A stretch of 64,000 nucleotides of DNA from Seminavis robusta (lineage: Eukaryota; Bacillariophyta; Bacillariophyceae; Naviculales; Naviculaceae): NCBI GenBank assembly GCA_903772945.1, contig CAICTM010000388.1, positions 1-64,000 on the forward strand. Reading direction: 5' to 3'. The notes under the pieces are model-generated. The model was not told the origin of the DNA. It saw only the letters and a list, made by a program, of their open reading frames with translations, and did not search any database. Positions 39,635 to 51,529 of the stretch are shown here, one piece after another. The translations under genes and the position numbers were made by a program. How positions within the stretch are numbered: the stretch's first letter is position 1; each line of letters starts with the position of its first letter.

Positions 39635-39914
39635 GAGTATCCTGCTAGCCTGTTTGCGATTGGTTTTTTTGACAGGAGTTATTATAAAAAAGGAGATTCC
39701 TGAAATATTCAGGTGTTTTCACGTGGATTTTGGTGTGGTCAGGTCGCTCGTTGCCCATCAAATCTGCGATGGTCTAGCTAGAAGGTAACGTTGTCACACC
39801 GGTAACAAAACTTTCAAGATCATTGTTCCCGTGGATTGAAGATCGAATCATTCGGTGTGTTTTGCGGATGATATTCCAGCAAGGTCCGGAACCAGACTGC
39901 AATCTTTTTTGGAC

Positions 39915-40165
39915 AGTTTCTCAAATGAGAAAGTAGTTTCTCATTTGAGAAACTAAGTTCTGAAATGAGAAAGTTAGTTTCTCATTTGGTTGAAATGAGA
40001 AACTATCTTTTGAAATGAGAAACTATATATGAAACTGCTAGTACATGTGTTGTGATTTCTGCCAGAAATGAGAAACTATTTTATCAAATGAGAAACTAAA
40101 ACTGTTAGTTTCTCAAATTGAGAAACTAAAAATGAGAAACTAAAACTAAAAATGAGAAACTAAAA
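39915..40165. repeat. Array of AAATGAGAAACT motifs in both orientations
   Basis: About ten forward copies (AAATGAGAAACT or one-base variants) and four reverse copies (AGTTTCTCATTT) in 250 bases, with uneven spacing. Two adjoining opposite copies form the perfect palindrome TTTCTCATTTGAGAAA-like word near 39937. It stands about 280 bases upstream of the diatom-family gene at 39634. Confidence 0.8.
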
Positions 40166-41079
40166 CTGTTTGAAAAATTTCAAAACATCATTGGGGTTTC
40201 CTGACCTTGCAGTTCCAGCAAGCTAGAGCAGTAGATGCCTTGTCGCACCGGTAACCAAAGTTTCAAGAACTGCAGAACTTCCCACCTGCTGTTCCAGATT
40301 TAAGGATCCAACAAGTGTGTGCGGCGTTTCGGGGGGACAGCCAGGTGTTGGTGGTGGTGGTAGCGCAGTAATCAGCTTACTAGTCTAGTAGTAGTTTCAC
40401 GTTTTACCACACCTTCTAATCTGGTGGAAATGTCTTGAGGCCTCAGGCCAGTCACTGTTCCCCGCCATCATCCTACTTTTATTTAGGACCGGTTTACCCA
40501 GCGTTTGACTTCATCCACTTCACTTACCGTACTTTTCGGCAGGAATCGGCAGCAAACACTGGTGGGTTTGGGCTTGTTCCTGTCCTGTAACTTCAACGTG
40601 GTGTCCATCTCACACTGACGTACGACGGAGTTATCTGGTTCTTTCATCTGGAGGAATACCGCAGAGCAATACCGCGGATCTGTATTATTGACTGTTCCGG
40701 GAACGTAGCGAGCTATTTTAAATAACACCGTAACTGACCGTAACTGTTGTCGAGGCATTCCGCCTACAGTGCTATCTAGCGCAGCGCACGTCATTCAGGA
40801 CTCGACTCGACTCGACTCACTCGACTCGAGGCGGTACTAGCTAGCCAGTAGGCACCGGTAGCTATTTTGGCCTACCGGGTCCACTCGTCGTACCCTGCCA
40901 ACTGAACTCTCCTTGCCACGAAAGCAGAGGGGAGGACAATATAATCGCACAGAACATTGACGAATGGCCAAAGAATTGTGCTGTCTAAGTTAGTTACTAC
41001 TCTTTCCTGACGTTGCCTGTGGCGAAGTAAAGTCAGTCATCATTCAATACAAACATGGTCGTAACCTGCTCTTTAGTAC
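40166..41079. other. Intergenic with an ACTCG microsatellite
   Basis: ACTCG is repeated about six times at 40799-40829, followed by GCTAGC and CACCGGTAGC palindromic words. A 103-codon frame at 40483-40794 on the minus strand is not convincing. Confidence 0.45.
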
Positions 41080-41739
41080 CTAGGTCCCGGGGCCGGAGGA
41101 ATCTCCAGTCGCTTTGAATGGAGCCTGAATCAAACTGATCGGCAGCAGCGCGATTTGCTTGGGGATACTCCACGAAGCCGAGTATTTACCTCTTCGGTCG
41201 CTTTCCTCTTCCAGCAGGAGATCCCAGCGCCCCTTCACGGGGAGCCCCTCCGAGCGCTCCGAGCAAGTCTTGAAGGCAACAGTGTGGTATGTGTCATTGT
41301 TGTGGAGATAGAGACCGTTGTGGGCTTTGAAGATGTAGGAATTGTCATAATCACAATGAATCATCTCAAATACCTCATAGTCTCCCACTGCCTGGCGATA
41401 CTCTGCCAAGCTGCTCCGGGTGCCACCAAATTCCCTACGGCACGAGATGTAACCTCCACCCATGCCATTACTATTTACGCATTGGATAGTCACACGAAGG
41501 GAAACTGGTTCCTCGCTTTTCTCGGCAAGGCGAATGTATTCTGCAGATTCTAGACAGTTGATCCTGAATTTTCCTCCTTTGGCAATGGACAAGACGGGGT
41601 TGACCAAGCCATGGTCCATGAAGCTCCCGTTCTTATTGTTCCAAAAGTAGAAGCCATCTTTGTTGTTGACGATCTGTGCAAGCGTCTTCTTGGAAGAGAC
41701 GATGCTGGACATTCTTAGGTTGTTGCTTTTGTCGCTCAT
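41080..41739 (-). CDS. Orphan small protein, possibly beta-trefoil
   Basis: 219 residues from ATG 41739 (MSDKSNNLRM), intronless. Two repeated-looking pieces, GFYFWNNKNGSFMDHG and SYIFKAHNGLYLHNND, resemble the 'F-hydrophobic-NGxYL' elements of beta-trefoil folds such as fascin; the rest is mixed strand-like sequence with a hydrophobic patch near the end (IALLPISLIQAP). No signal peptide. The fold is a guess from pattern only; function unknown. Confidence 0.6.
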   Translation of the reverse strand: MSDKSNNLRMSSIVSSKKTLAQIVNNKDGFYFWNNKNGSFMDHGLVNPVLSIAKGGKFRINCLESAEYIRLAEKSEEPVSLRVTIQCVNSNGMGGGYISCRREFGGTRSSLAEYRQAVGDYEVFEMIHCDYDNSYIFKAHNGLYLHNNDTYHTVAFKTCSERSEGLPVKGRWDLLLEEESDRRGKYSASWSIPKQIALLPISLIQAPFKATGDSSGPGT

Positions 41740-42873
41740 TGTTTCAACGGTTCTTTTGGTTCTGTGAAAGACAAGCGTTTGGTTTGCTGATTAGATTTTT
41801 ATGAAAAGCTCAGTTTCGTAAAGGCTTGGATATGTTTGTCCTCTGGAAGCTCCTCTGGCGATGATGGCCTGTGTGTTTCGCGAGGGCCAGTGGAGGGCAA
41901 AGGGCCAAAGGTGCCAAGCTCTGGATAGTAAACCTGGACCTGCCTGCACGACTGGTACCGGTACATGTTCCGGTACAGCTTCAGACAGGTTGGTTGTGCA
42001 ATAACTAGACTAAGCCTTGTATCTTGTATCTCACCGCGGAGTGGCAATTAATTAAAGGGTTTTCAATTTCTCACACATGCTGCAAAATTCAACAAAGCCC
42101 CTGCCCGAATGAAAGCGTCAAATAAATCACCACAGAGCTTTTCCCTTGAGGCCGTCCGACGATTTTCACTCACGATTTTTAAAAAAGCTTAAAATTTCGA
42201 GGACTGGAAACAAGCGAGTAAACAAGCCCTTAAATCTTCAACAATCATTAAAACAAGCCCTCTTCGTTAAGCCTTCGTGTAAATCCCTTAGAACCATCCC
42301 TTATCAGAAGCAAACAAGCTTCTAAATAAACAAGCCCTTAAAACAAGCCCTTAAAGCTGCAAATAGCCCCTAATTAACAAGCATATTATATAAACTCGAG
42401 TCGAGTCAGTCGTGTCAAGTTTTAGAAGCCTTGAGTGAAATACGTCGGACGGTTCAGACTTGGTACAGTACGGTACTGGTACGACTGTACTGTACAGTAT
42501 GTACCGTGATACTTACTTGGTACAGTACCAATACCAATACCGGTATTACTACTAGCTAGCTAGGATAGAAACGCCATGAGTTGGCAGTCTGCCCTTGGCT
42601 GTTCCATTTTCCTCAAAGAAGACAAATAATTGATTGTGTCGGGATGAACCCAACTTCCGCGTCAAATGCATGGCCGTACTAGTACGGTACAATGCAGAGC
42701 CAGCGTTCTTGGTGGCACTGCCTTGTTCGCAACTCGGATGACAAATAAACTCGAAATTCCATTTTGCGGGTTTTCTTATGAAAGCCGCAACGCCTCTCTA
42801 TGTCATGTCTGTTACGTTTGTACTATGATATGATACACTCAACTCTGGAAACTAATAAGTACGTAGTTCATTA
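41740..42873. other. Intergenic, repeat-rich, no gene seen
   Basis: Contains the AAGCCCTTA repeat listed next and, at 42455-42545, a dense run of GTAC words (GGTACAGTACGGTACTGGTA and similar) that can fold on itself. No protein-like frame. Confidence 0.45.
42205..42375. repeat. Degenerate AAACAAGCCCTTA repeat
   Basis: Five to six copies of AAACAAGCCCTTA or close variants (AAATCCCTTA, AACAAGCTTCTAA) in 170 bases, all on the same strand, irregularly spaced. Confidence 0.65.
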
Positions 42874-43881
42874 TTACGCCAACCGCTCTACCGATTCCAA
42901 ACTGCGATCCCCTCGTGTAAATACCACATGGTAAACTCTCACTTCGGCATTGTCAAAGAGTGGCGAATCCGTCAATCCCAATAATCCTCGTTCCATTTCT
43001 CGCAAATACCCCTTGTGACTAATAATGAGTACATGTCGATGACTCATTTCCATCAATACATCAAATAGTTTGCTGGCTCGTTCTCGCAATTGCGTCCGGG
43101 ATTCTTCGACTTGGAGTGCGTGTCCGGTCAATGCCTTGCCATGATGATGAAAGCGATAATTGTTTGACGACGACGACGAGTCCGTGTTATTGTCCAATTG
43201 TTGTTCTGGTTGTTGTGGCTCTTGTGGCTCTTGCTGCTGCTGTTGCGTCCAATGATAGAGTTGATCGGGTGTTTGGGGAGTATCAGGTGGATATTGGGTT
43301 TGTCGTTCTTGAATTTCCGGTCGAATATGGACCAACAAGGTACTTCGGCGCTGACCCCGCCGTGGCGATTCTTCCGTTGTTGTATTGTCGTTGTCTTTTG
43401 TTGCTTCATTGTTAATATCCAGTCGTTCGGAAGGATCTTCATCGTCATCTGGAATGTCAAATTCGTGTTGCAAATGTTGTTGCAATAAAATATCGGCCGT
43501 TTCCAAACACCGACTGAGGGGAGATACCATGGCCTCGGTGGGTGGCGGGGCCACGCCACGGTCAATTAATTCGGCCAAATATTCTCCCGCTTGTTTGGCT
43601 TGTTGACGTCCCAATGCCGTGAGAGGCGCATCAAAGAGAGTGGCATCTTGCAAGACGGCTTTGCGAGCCGCTTCCATTTGTTGGGCGATTTCGTCGGGCG
43701 TGCAACTCGGTTGTTGTTGGAGCGCCATTTGTCGGGCGGTTTCTTGGGCTTCCGCTTCCTTGACATTGTGCAAAGCTTGGCCGTGTCGAACCAAATAGAG
43801 GGTTCGACGACGATGCACCGAGGATGTTCGAGTGAAATGTTTGGGAGCTTCTGCTTCTGCTGCTGTATCACTATTATTCAT
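42874..43881 (-). CDS. Histidine phosphatase superfamily protein (phosphoglycerate-mutase-like)
   Basis: 335 residues, intronless. The catalytic RHG box is YLVRHGQALHN (RHG at 32-34), followed by PLTALGRQQAKQAGEYL and the phosphate-binding Arg in VSPLSRCLETADILL. Further on come the acidic residue in RPEIQERQTQYP and the second catalytic His in LIISHKGYLREME. Two low-complexity insertions, a Gln/Pro/Glu run and an Asp/Asn run, separate the core pieces. The EAEAQETARQ stretch after the RHG box resembles branch-1 phosphatases of plants and protists with unknown substrates. It probably dephosphorylates a small metabolite or protein in the cytosol. Confidence 0.88.
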   Translation of the reverse strand: MNNSDTAAEAEAPKHFTRTSSVHRRRTLYLVRHGQALHNVKEAEAQETARQMALQQQPSCTPDEIAQQMEAARKAVLQDATLFDAPLTALGRQQAKQAGEYLAELIDRGVAPPPTEAMVSPLSRCLETADILLQQHLQHEFDIPDDDEDPSERLDINNEATKDNDNTTTEESPRRGQRRSTLLVHIRPEIQERQTQYPPDTPQTPDQLYHWTQQQQQEPQEPQQPEQQLDNNTDSSSSSNNYRFHHHGKALTGHALQVEESRTQLRERASKLFDVLMEMSHRHVLIISHKGYLREMERGLLGLTDSPLFDNAEVRVYHVVFTRGDRSLESVERLA

Positions 43882-44314
43882 GGTGCCTTGCTTACTAAAA
43901 TAAATTGGTGGCAGGTGTTGTGGTTGCTGCCATGGGGTGAGAGAAAAGATTGGATCTTTTGGATTCTCAAAAAGACGGAAAGATCCAACGGACGACGGCC
44001 AGGCAAGTTACCGGTCACGTACCGTTTTTGCTCTTCGTACCGGTAGGCGAAGAATTAACGCTCACTGGTAAATCTTTCGTTTGGCAAGACCAAGAAGGGG
44101 AAGTCCGTCCAGCTCCCCCTCCTTCACTATTCATCCATCATCTTCTGATCTTCTGTACTCACTGTTCATCAATTCTGTGCTCAGGCTCATTGACTTGCTT
44201 GGTGTTGTCAACCAAATCTGCACAGCAACAAACTTTCAGGTGTCACCTTTACAGCACTTGCGAGTAATCGATTGTGCAATACATAATACCAGCTAGCTAG
44301 AGAGCCAACACAAG
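43882..44314. other. Divergent intergenic region
   Basis: 433 bases between the phosphatase and the large membrane-protein gene; presumably both promoters. An AGCTAGCTAG run lies just before the start at 44315. Confidence 0.4.
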
Positions 44315-47300
44315 ATGCAACGACCGAATGGACGAGACGACTATGATGTGGACGAGATGATTGCCGTTCTCGAGGGCGAAGCCGATGTGGACTTGTACGA
44401 CGACGACTACTACAAGTCTGGTGCCCAAAAGGAGGAGGATGTCGATGACTACAGTTCCATGACGGGTCTTCCTACTTTACAGCCAGCAACAGCTACAAAC
44501 GATGAAGAAAAATCAGAAGAAGATCTGCGTGCCTCCCAAGCCGCCATGAAACAGGACATGGAAAAGATGCAACGGCAAATGTACCGCTTCATGAGAGCCA
44601 GCATGCGAGCTTCTTCGAACAGAGGCATTATGGGTGGTTCGAGCAGCAAACGATCGCAGCGGCGCATGGAAACGGCACAGGGTGAAGACGATAGTCTCTT
44701 GCTCCGCGAAGAAGAAACCGAGTCGGGAGTCTCTGGAATGGATCTACTGCCCATTGTCGAGTCGTCCACAACGCGTGACACAGAAGTTCCCGTGGAAGAA
44801 GAAGGAGACCGTCGCGCTGCCTACCGTCGTCTATCGAGTTTCTTTCATCGACTCCAACGTCGTGATGGTGGAGTCGGCGATGGAGGAGTTGGAGAAGAAG
44901 TTTCGGAATCACGACCATCCATCATGTACGGTCGCTCCAGTGCCGACAAGGCATTCAGCAAAACATTGCTCAACTTTTTTGGACGAAACTACGCTGACGA
45001 AGATGACGACTTTATGGATCAACTTCCACAAGATTCTTTTAGTCTTCTCATGACATCGCCACTCTGTTCCATTTCCTTTGCCGCCGCATTCATGGTCTAC
45101 GCCGTCCAAGTCTGTACCTTCTTTCTCATGTTATCCAATCTACTCGAAAAGAGCAGTGATCCCGGCAATCCACTCGGTGTTCCCGCCAATGTCACACCCG
45201 CCGTCCGAGTCACACAGGTCATTCTACTCACCATTACGGCACTCTCCCAAGATGCCATTCGAACCGGCATTGCACTCTTTTTCAAGGGATACACCAATCC
45301 ACTCGAAGCGGCATTTTCTCCCTATCTGAGTTGCTTCAAATTTGTACTCGTCAATTTACTCCGCATTGCCGAAGGAGGCTGTGGATTGGTTGTGACCTTT
45401 TTACTCGTCTTTGATTCCGAATCCGTCATTGACTTGTTGCTCAACTTTACCGCCGTCGAATTCATTTCTCAATTGGATGAAATCTTTTTTGGATTGGCCG
45501 CCCAAGGATTTTTAGGCCGGCATATTAAAGAACAAGCCGGAACAGTCAAGGATACCAAATATGCGGCCCATACGGTGATGAGAGATCCCCACAATCCCAG
45601 TGCTGGAAAAGAACGCCGAGGCGTACGGTTGCATCTCATCTTGTTGGTCACGTGGTTGGCACTCATGGCGGCATGGGTATTCCTCATGGTCAATCAGACC
45701 AATGGAAAGTATCAGTGTCAATCCTTGACCATTCAATTTGAAGATGATTTTGTCAGTTCGTTGGGAGCATTTAGTGGCATTTATGATATTGACTCCTCCA
45801 AGAGTATCCCCTTTCAGAGTGATCGGGTGCGATACATTGATCGCATGTCGGGAAAGGCGGTATTTGCCTATTGTGTCAATCTGCAAGCGTGGACATTTAG
45901 TTTTGCAGAAGATGGAGACTTTCCAGATCCTTGTACGGACTGGGTTGGTGAGTTTTAGTTGTGTATAGATTTATTTATCGTGGTCAAGTCAACAAGCGTG
46001 CAACGAAATCTCACTTCCAAGCCCCATCTCTCTACTTTCCTAGCACATGCCGATGTTTCCAAGACATTTGATATTCTAGAGACTCAATCTCACGATTGGT
46101 AAGCTAGCTCACTGCAGACGCTCAGAAACTGTTCAGGACAACCCGAACAAAGTTGCTCATGTTTTTTCGCTATCTTCTTCTCAGGACCGTTCGCAACCCC
46201 GAGAATCAGGAAATCACCATTGGGCATTTCTACATGAAGTGCGTGGACTGGTAAGTAAAAGAAGGAAGGCAATGGGTTTGTCGCGAATGAATCCAATTCT
46301 CCTCACACAGGCACCCTCCATGATGGCGTTTCCAGTGACCAATCGGATGAGTGGTCAGGGGAATGCAATGGACACGGCACGTGCTCGAATGCTATTTGTC
46401 AATGTGATGAAGGCAGGTACGGGATGAGATGCGAGTTCCTCGCGCCGTGCACGAGACTGGAAATGGACGTTCGATTTGACGGATTTGTGGATGAGCGAGA
46501 ATGGTCCAGAAACTATGAATTGTTTGTGGTTGACGGAGAAGAGATTTATGCATACAGTCGCCCAGTGTACGTGAATGAGCCCAAACCAGGACAGTTTGAC
46601 GTTGTCGCCTTTACCGGAAGAAGATGGATGGCGACACACACGGATGCGCTCCTCAGCGCAAATGTGACTGCAGTGGAGGATCCAATGGAACGAAAGCGCC
46701 GATTGGGCAAGTACTTTTCGGATCACTTCCATGCATATTGGTCTGACTTTGCCGCCACCTTCATTACAGCGCCAATGGACATTGGCACGGAATATGATTC
46801 TGCGACACCAGTGGAGCTTGAGTGGCACGTGGCAAAGGCCAAAGACTTGGCGCATCCCCACGAGGTGCAATTTGTCGATCGTTCCGTTGCTCCACTGGAT
46901 GGGGTGTTCCTGTGTAGTGTTTGCCACAATGAGACCAACCCCTGTTTGAACGATGGGACTTGTGTCGATGGGCAGTGTGAATGCCTGATTGGTTCCAGAG
47001 GAAGCGTCTGTCAAGTAAGTTACAAACAAACTGTTGGAAATAATCCCATGAACTGCCTTGATCCCCTTCTCATGTCCTGATCTCCTGAACTTGTCAGATC
47101 CCGCCGACAGGGAATGGGCGCTGTGACCCACAGTTTGATATACCCAGGTACAATTATGACGGTGGGGATTGCTGCGAATCCACTTGCACCAGCGGCGATG
47201 TATATCATTGCGGAAAGGACGAGACAGGCTTCGTTGACCTTGGCTACTTCTTTTGCATTCATGAAGCTGACGAGTGGCATTTGAATCGAGCAAGCTTTCA

Positions 47301-49484
47301 CGATATTTCAGTGGAGTCCAGATATTCAATGGCCTTGTCAGCAGATGGGCACATGATGGTATTGGGAAAACCAACCGCCGGTCAAGTATCCTTGTATGAT
47401 GCTGACGGTAAGTCGATGTGCCCAAACAAGGACAGTCGTACAAGGGTTAAAACTCATCCCACCGTTACGCTTTTTAAGGGTCCGAGTGGGTGAGACGGGG
47501 CCGTGTACTGGAGGGTCCCCTTGGGTCACAATTTGGCGCCCACGTGGCCATGTCCAAGGGATTGAACAACACCGTACGTAACTTTTTGCATGTTGATCCA
47601 GTGCGGATCGCTGTAAGTGGCCGTCATCGAACAGAAGGATTCGTCCGTATGTATGAGTGCTTGACGGAGGGATGCTCTCAAAGCGGAGAGGACATAATCT
47701 TTCAAGGGCTCCAAAGAGATTCTCGTACCGTTCAGGACGTTTCCAGCGATGGTAACATTCTGGCCTTTGGAGGATTCAATGCCACGAAAAACTCAACAAC
47801 AATTCGATTCTACCACTATGAAGAAGCTGTAGACGCCTGGAGTCCTCAGGGAATCACCGAACTTGAGTTTGAGGGCGACGCCTATGCGCTTCATCTCTCT
47901 GGTGCGTTTGACACCGTAGCAATCCGCAGCCTTTCCATTTGGGAAGCACAGGGCATTGACGAGTATCACAGGAACTTTGAAGCCACGGATGCAAAGGCTG
48001 TATTCCATTATGATAGCCAATCCAACAGTTGGGAACAGATTGGGCACACTATCTATCACCACGTCGATGGTGCGGGAAACTCAAACAACCCAGACGACTT
48101 TCACATGCTGGGCACTAGACATCGATTGTCAGAATTCCTTCATGGCTCGGACTCGATTGCCATTAGCGCGGACGGGCTTGTGATGGCTGCTGGCTTCCCG
48201 TTCAGCACAGAAGACCCCGGAGTTCATGTCTACGAGTTTGACCCGGTTGTTAGGGAATGGGTCGACCGGGGCCATACCATCAAGAACAAGTTGGCAGATG
48301 GATTCAAAGGATGGAGTGTTGCTTTGTCTGGCGACGGCGAGGCTGTCGTTGTGGGCACAGGAGGAGACGCTACGGCAACCAACACTTATTTTTGGGATGG
48401 CCACGACTGGGTTGAATATGGTCACAGTCTCAGCGGGGGAGAGTTGAGTTCAATGGCGCTCTCCGTGGATGGTTCCGTGCTGGCTGTGGCGGGTGACACG
48501 ATCAATGTCTTCCATCGCAATATCGAGACACACTGCGCCCCTGACAAGAAATGGTTTCACTTGTCCTTGACTTTGGACGCGCATCCCGAGGACACGCGAT
48601 GGGAGCTGATATCCAATACAACGGGTGAACAGTTCCTATCGGGTGGCCCGTACATTGGCAATCCACATGGCTTCCCGTACGGCGACGCTTACGAACGGTC
48701 GACGATTGTTGTGGAAACATGTGTCCCTCGAGACGATTGCATAGTCTTTTCCCTCTACGACAAACTGGATCCCATGACGGACTACTTTAGAACTCCCGAT
48801 GGAAGTGAGTGCACAGCAGAAACGGATGGAGTTGCTTGCCCCTTATTTGCATCATTCATGGAACGCTAACGATTACTTCCTTTCTTCTTTTTGCTTACAG
48901 TGCTTTCCCCTAGTGTTTACTTAATGTCGGTGGATGGTGTGGAAGTGGCCACAAGACGTCTGGACCAAGCCTGCGATCACTATTACATTGGCGACTCTTG
49001 TAACGTCTGCCCCGAAGGGTTTCACGCCCTCAAAGTTCTGGTGCGGACATGTGTCCCATACTTCTTTACCCTCCAAGAAGCCACCGCGGGGCAAGTATTG
49101 GTGGGCGACAACTCGGATCAGTTTAGCAGTGATGGTTTCGTTTCCTACATTCGCGATGGCACGTGTCAGAATTTGGGCTTGGAAGTGCACTCGTACTGGG
49201 AAGAATCCTGCGTTCATGTGGCCGATTTGGAGCACGATTGCTTTGCATTTGATCTCGGTGCCCACCCCAATTGGCCCGTTGTCAATCCCAACAATAGTGG
49301 TAATGAAACGGAACTGGACCACGCCCACCGCAACACGGAAGTTGTGATCATCTTTGACGACCAACAGATCAATGTGGATCTGGCTTTGGTTGGCTCAATG
49401 GATGCCGGTCCACCTTCCGAAATTCACTTTACGTTTGGAGGTGCTTGTCCAGGCGACAGCACTGGTGGTCCAGCCCACAAGTAG
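44315..49484 (+). CDS. 1550-residue membrane protein with EGF, LNR and propeller-like repeats, seven exons
   Basis: Exons 44315-45947, 46044-46098, 46185-46250, 46336-47014, 47098-47407, 47479-48804 and 48901-49484 keep one frame of 1550 codons. Residues 1-240 are acidic and cytosolic. Helices lie near 251-275, 296-323, 339-365, 370-400 and 439-459. The outer part has an EGF-like module (VDCDQSDEW, GECNGHGTCS, CQCDEGRYGMRC), a second one (NPCLNDGTCVDGQCEC), an LNR/Notch repeat (GNGRCDPQF, YNYDGGDCC), and repeats with ALSADG-type turns (YSMALSADGHMMVLG, SIAISADGLVMAAG, WSVALSGDGEAVVVG, MALSVDGSVLAVAG), like a beta-propeller. Two Cys-rich C-terminal modules follow. This is a receptor-like or adhesive surface protein; ligand and role are unknown. 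The fourth exon start (TTTCCAG, 46335) was chosen because it restores the EGF Cys. Confidence 0.8.
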
Positions 49485-49703
49485 TCGTAATGGACTACTT
49501 CAACACAGCAACAACAACAGATATAGATACAAAAGGCAGGTGGGAGGGAATGGGGGATAATGTTATGAATGCAGCTGGCATACTCATGATCAACTAACTA
49601 CTAGACTAACTAACTAGAAAGAAAGTAGCCAAGGTAATGTAATGTAATGTAGTGTATGTAGTGTAGTGAATTGTCTTTCTTGCTACCTACTGTATGATGA
49701 CAA

Positions 49704-51166
49704 CTACCTCGCCTTCACTCTCTGTTCTTGTCGTTTTTGATAGGCACCACTCTTCCATTCTCGTACCCATTCTTGCATTTGATTTCGATAGAGCCACGTA
49801 TGTACGGCTTCATCTCGATCCCATTGATGCGCTACGGGCGACAATGTTTTGAGATCCCAATTGAATATTTCATGCGTTTGTGGATTGTAAATGCCCCACT
49901 CGGTGAGCTTTTTGGTCCGTAATGCCCCCAGATTGTTGACAATACCTTTTCCTTGTTCCCAGACAATAATTTCTCGAATGGTTTCGGCACCTTGTAATTT
50001 GCGACTGTGATATCATAGAAAGTGTAAGTAAGTGTAGAAGGAATGAGATGGTTTGACACACACAGATACTACGATCACAATAGTACGTACCTGTAATAGA
50101 GATAATTATGAAATCCTTGATCGGCTCCCGTCATTCCAATATCAGTTTCATCCCATTCATTGACGAGCGCTCGCAAGTATGTTTCGAGTGCAATTTGTTC
50201 TCCCATGGTGGATCCGGAACAAATCGTGGGTTTATCCTTCAATGCATTAATCACGGCTTCCCCATACGCATTACGGAGCCAATTGCGATTCTTGGTGGAT
50301 TTTCCCAATCGCGTCGCTTCGTGATTTTCTCCAAAAAAGTACAACAATCCATCCTTGGACGAAGGTGATTGTCGCGGTGGAACATGAGCAAATGGATCGG
50401 ATTGAAAAAAGGAATCGCGGGCGTCAATGAGGAGAATCCAAACATTGGGTTGATACTGCTGGGCCCAGATCCAGTACCATTCGTAACGGAGTGTCGCAAC
50501 GACCCGATGGGCGCGTGGATCGGGGGCAATGCGAACGCCACCATTATGCGCATCTTTCCAACCATACACATCGGCCAATTGACACATTTGAAAGATATCG
50601 AGTCCTCCGTGGGGCATATTGCGTCGTTTGGCACCGGGATTGCCGTTGGTATCCAAACAGGACAATTCATTGTTGTAAATAACGACATGCACGCGATTCT
50701 GATATTGCAAATATTCCATAACGTTGGGTTTGATCATGGCCGGTTCGGAAATGGCCAAGACATAGTCGCCTTTGAACCCAGTGTCGGCGAGTGTTTCCAC
50801 AAACATCATGTAATACTCGAGTCCGTAGCCTTCGGCATACGCAAAAATGGCATCTTGATCCGGACGATGATGACCAAAGACGGGTTCGACCACTACGGTT
50901 ACTCCTGGAGGACCATCTTGAATCAAATGAGTCGGTTTGGGAAATTGAGAAGGAGCAAAGACTTGAATTTCATCGGGAGGAGCAAACAGGTTGGCTGACA
51001 ATTCTTCTTCGTCCAAGTCTTCTTCTTGTGCCATCATCATTTGAGCAAATGAAACATGATTTTGAAGCAACAGAGACTGAAAGAGGGACAGAATCAGGAA
51101 CAGTGACCACCCCATTGTTCTTCTTCTTCTTCTGGATGATACGTGTAGGACTTGGCTCATGGTCAA
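49704..51166 (-). CDS. Glycosyltransferase-like type II membrane protein, two exons
   Basis: Exons 51166-50091 and 50004-49704 joined over an 86-base GTACGT...CACAG intron give 458 residues; exon 2 has no ATG of its own. The N-terminus is a signal anchor after an Arg run (RRRRRTMGWSLFLILSLFQ). The luminal part has the nucleotide-sugar transferase pattern: YMMFVETLADTGFKGDYVLA, VHVVIYNNELSC, RYEWYWIWAQQY and the DxD-like WILLIDARDSFFQSDPF, then TICSGSTMGEQIALETYL and GADQGFHNYLYY. This resembles Golgi enzymes of diatoms and plants with a GT-A fold. Donor and acceptor sugars cannot be told. Exon 2 ends in a Trp/Arg-rich tail (WLYRNQMQEWVREWKSG). Confidence 0.8.
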
Positions 51167-51529
51167 TTAATTGTCAAGCTAATGGATCAAGGACAGCAAA
51201 GTCAGGTCGACGGTTGTTTTGGTCATTGCCGATGCCAATCTGTTGCCTGAAGACTCCAGCGATGCCAAACGGTCTTGATTTGACTCATTCGACTAAAATC
51301 AAGAAGCTGGTCGCCATGTCGTCAAAAGATCTTTTTCGAACATGATGACTGCAGGGTCATTTTTCTCGGTCACAACTTGCTTCCCTCAAACCAAGACACT
51401 TCGATCATTCAACGATCACAAATCACACAAAATCAGGCAGAGCAGTCAGTCACAGTAATCAATCAATCATAGACAAATCAATCAATCAAATCAATCAGAA
51501 GCCAAAGTATAGAACAATCAGTCCTCACC
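51167..51529. other. Divergent intergenic region
   Basis: 363 bases between the glycosyltransferase and MYND genes. A run of AATCAATCAATCA words lies at 51455-51500 just before the MYND start. Presumably a shared promoter region. Confidence 0.4.

Noticed and set aside
40483-40794. 103-codon minus-strand frame
   Set aside because: Composition is not protein-like, no family, and the spacer around it is repeat-rich.
41799-42047. 82-codon minus-strand frame
   Set aside because: Short, no family, overlaps GTAC-rich repeat sequence.
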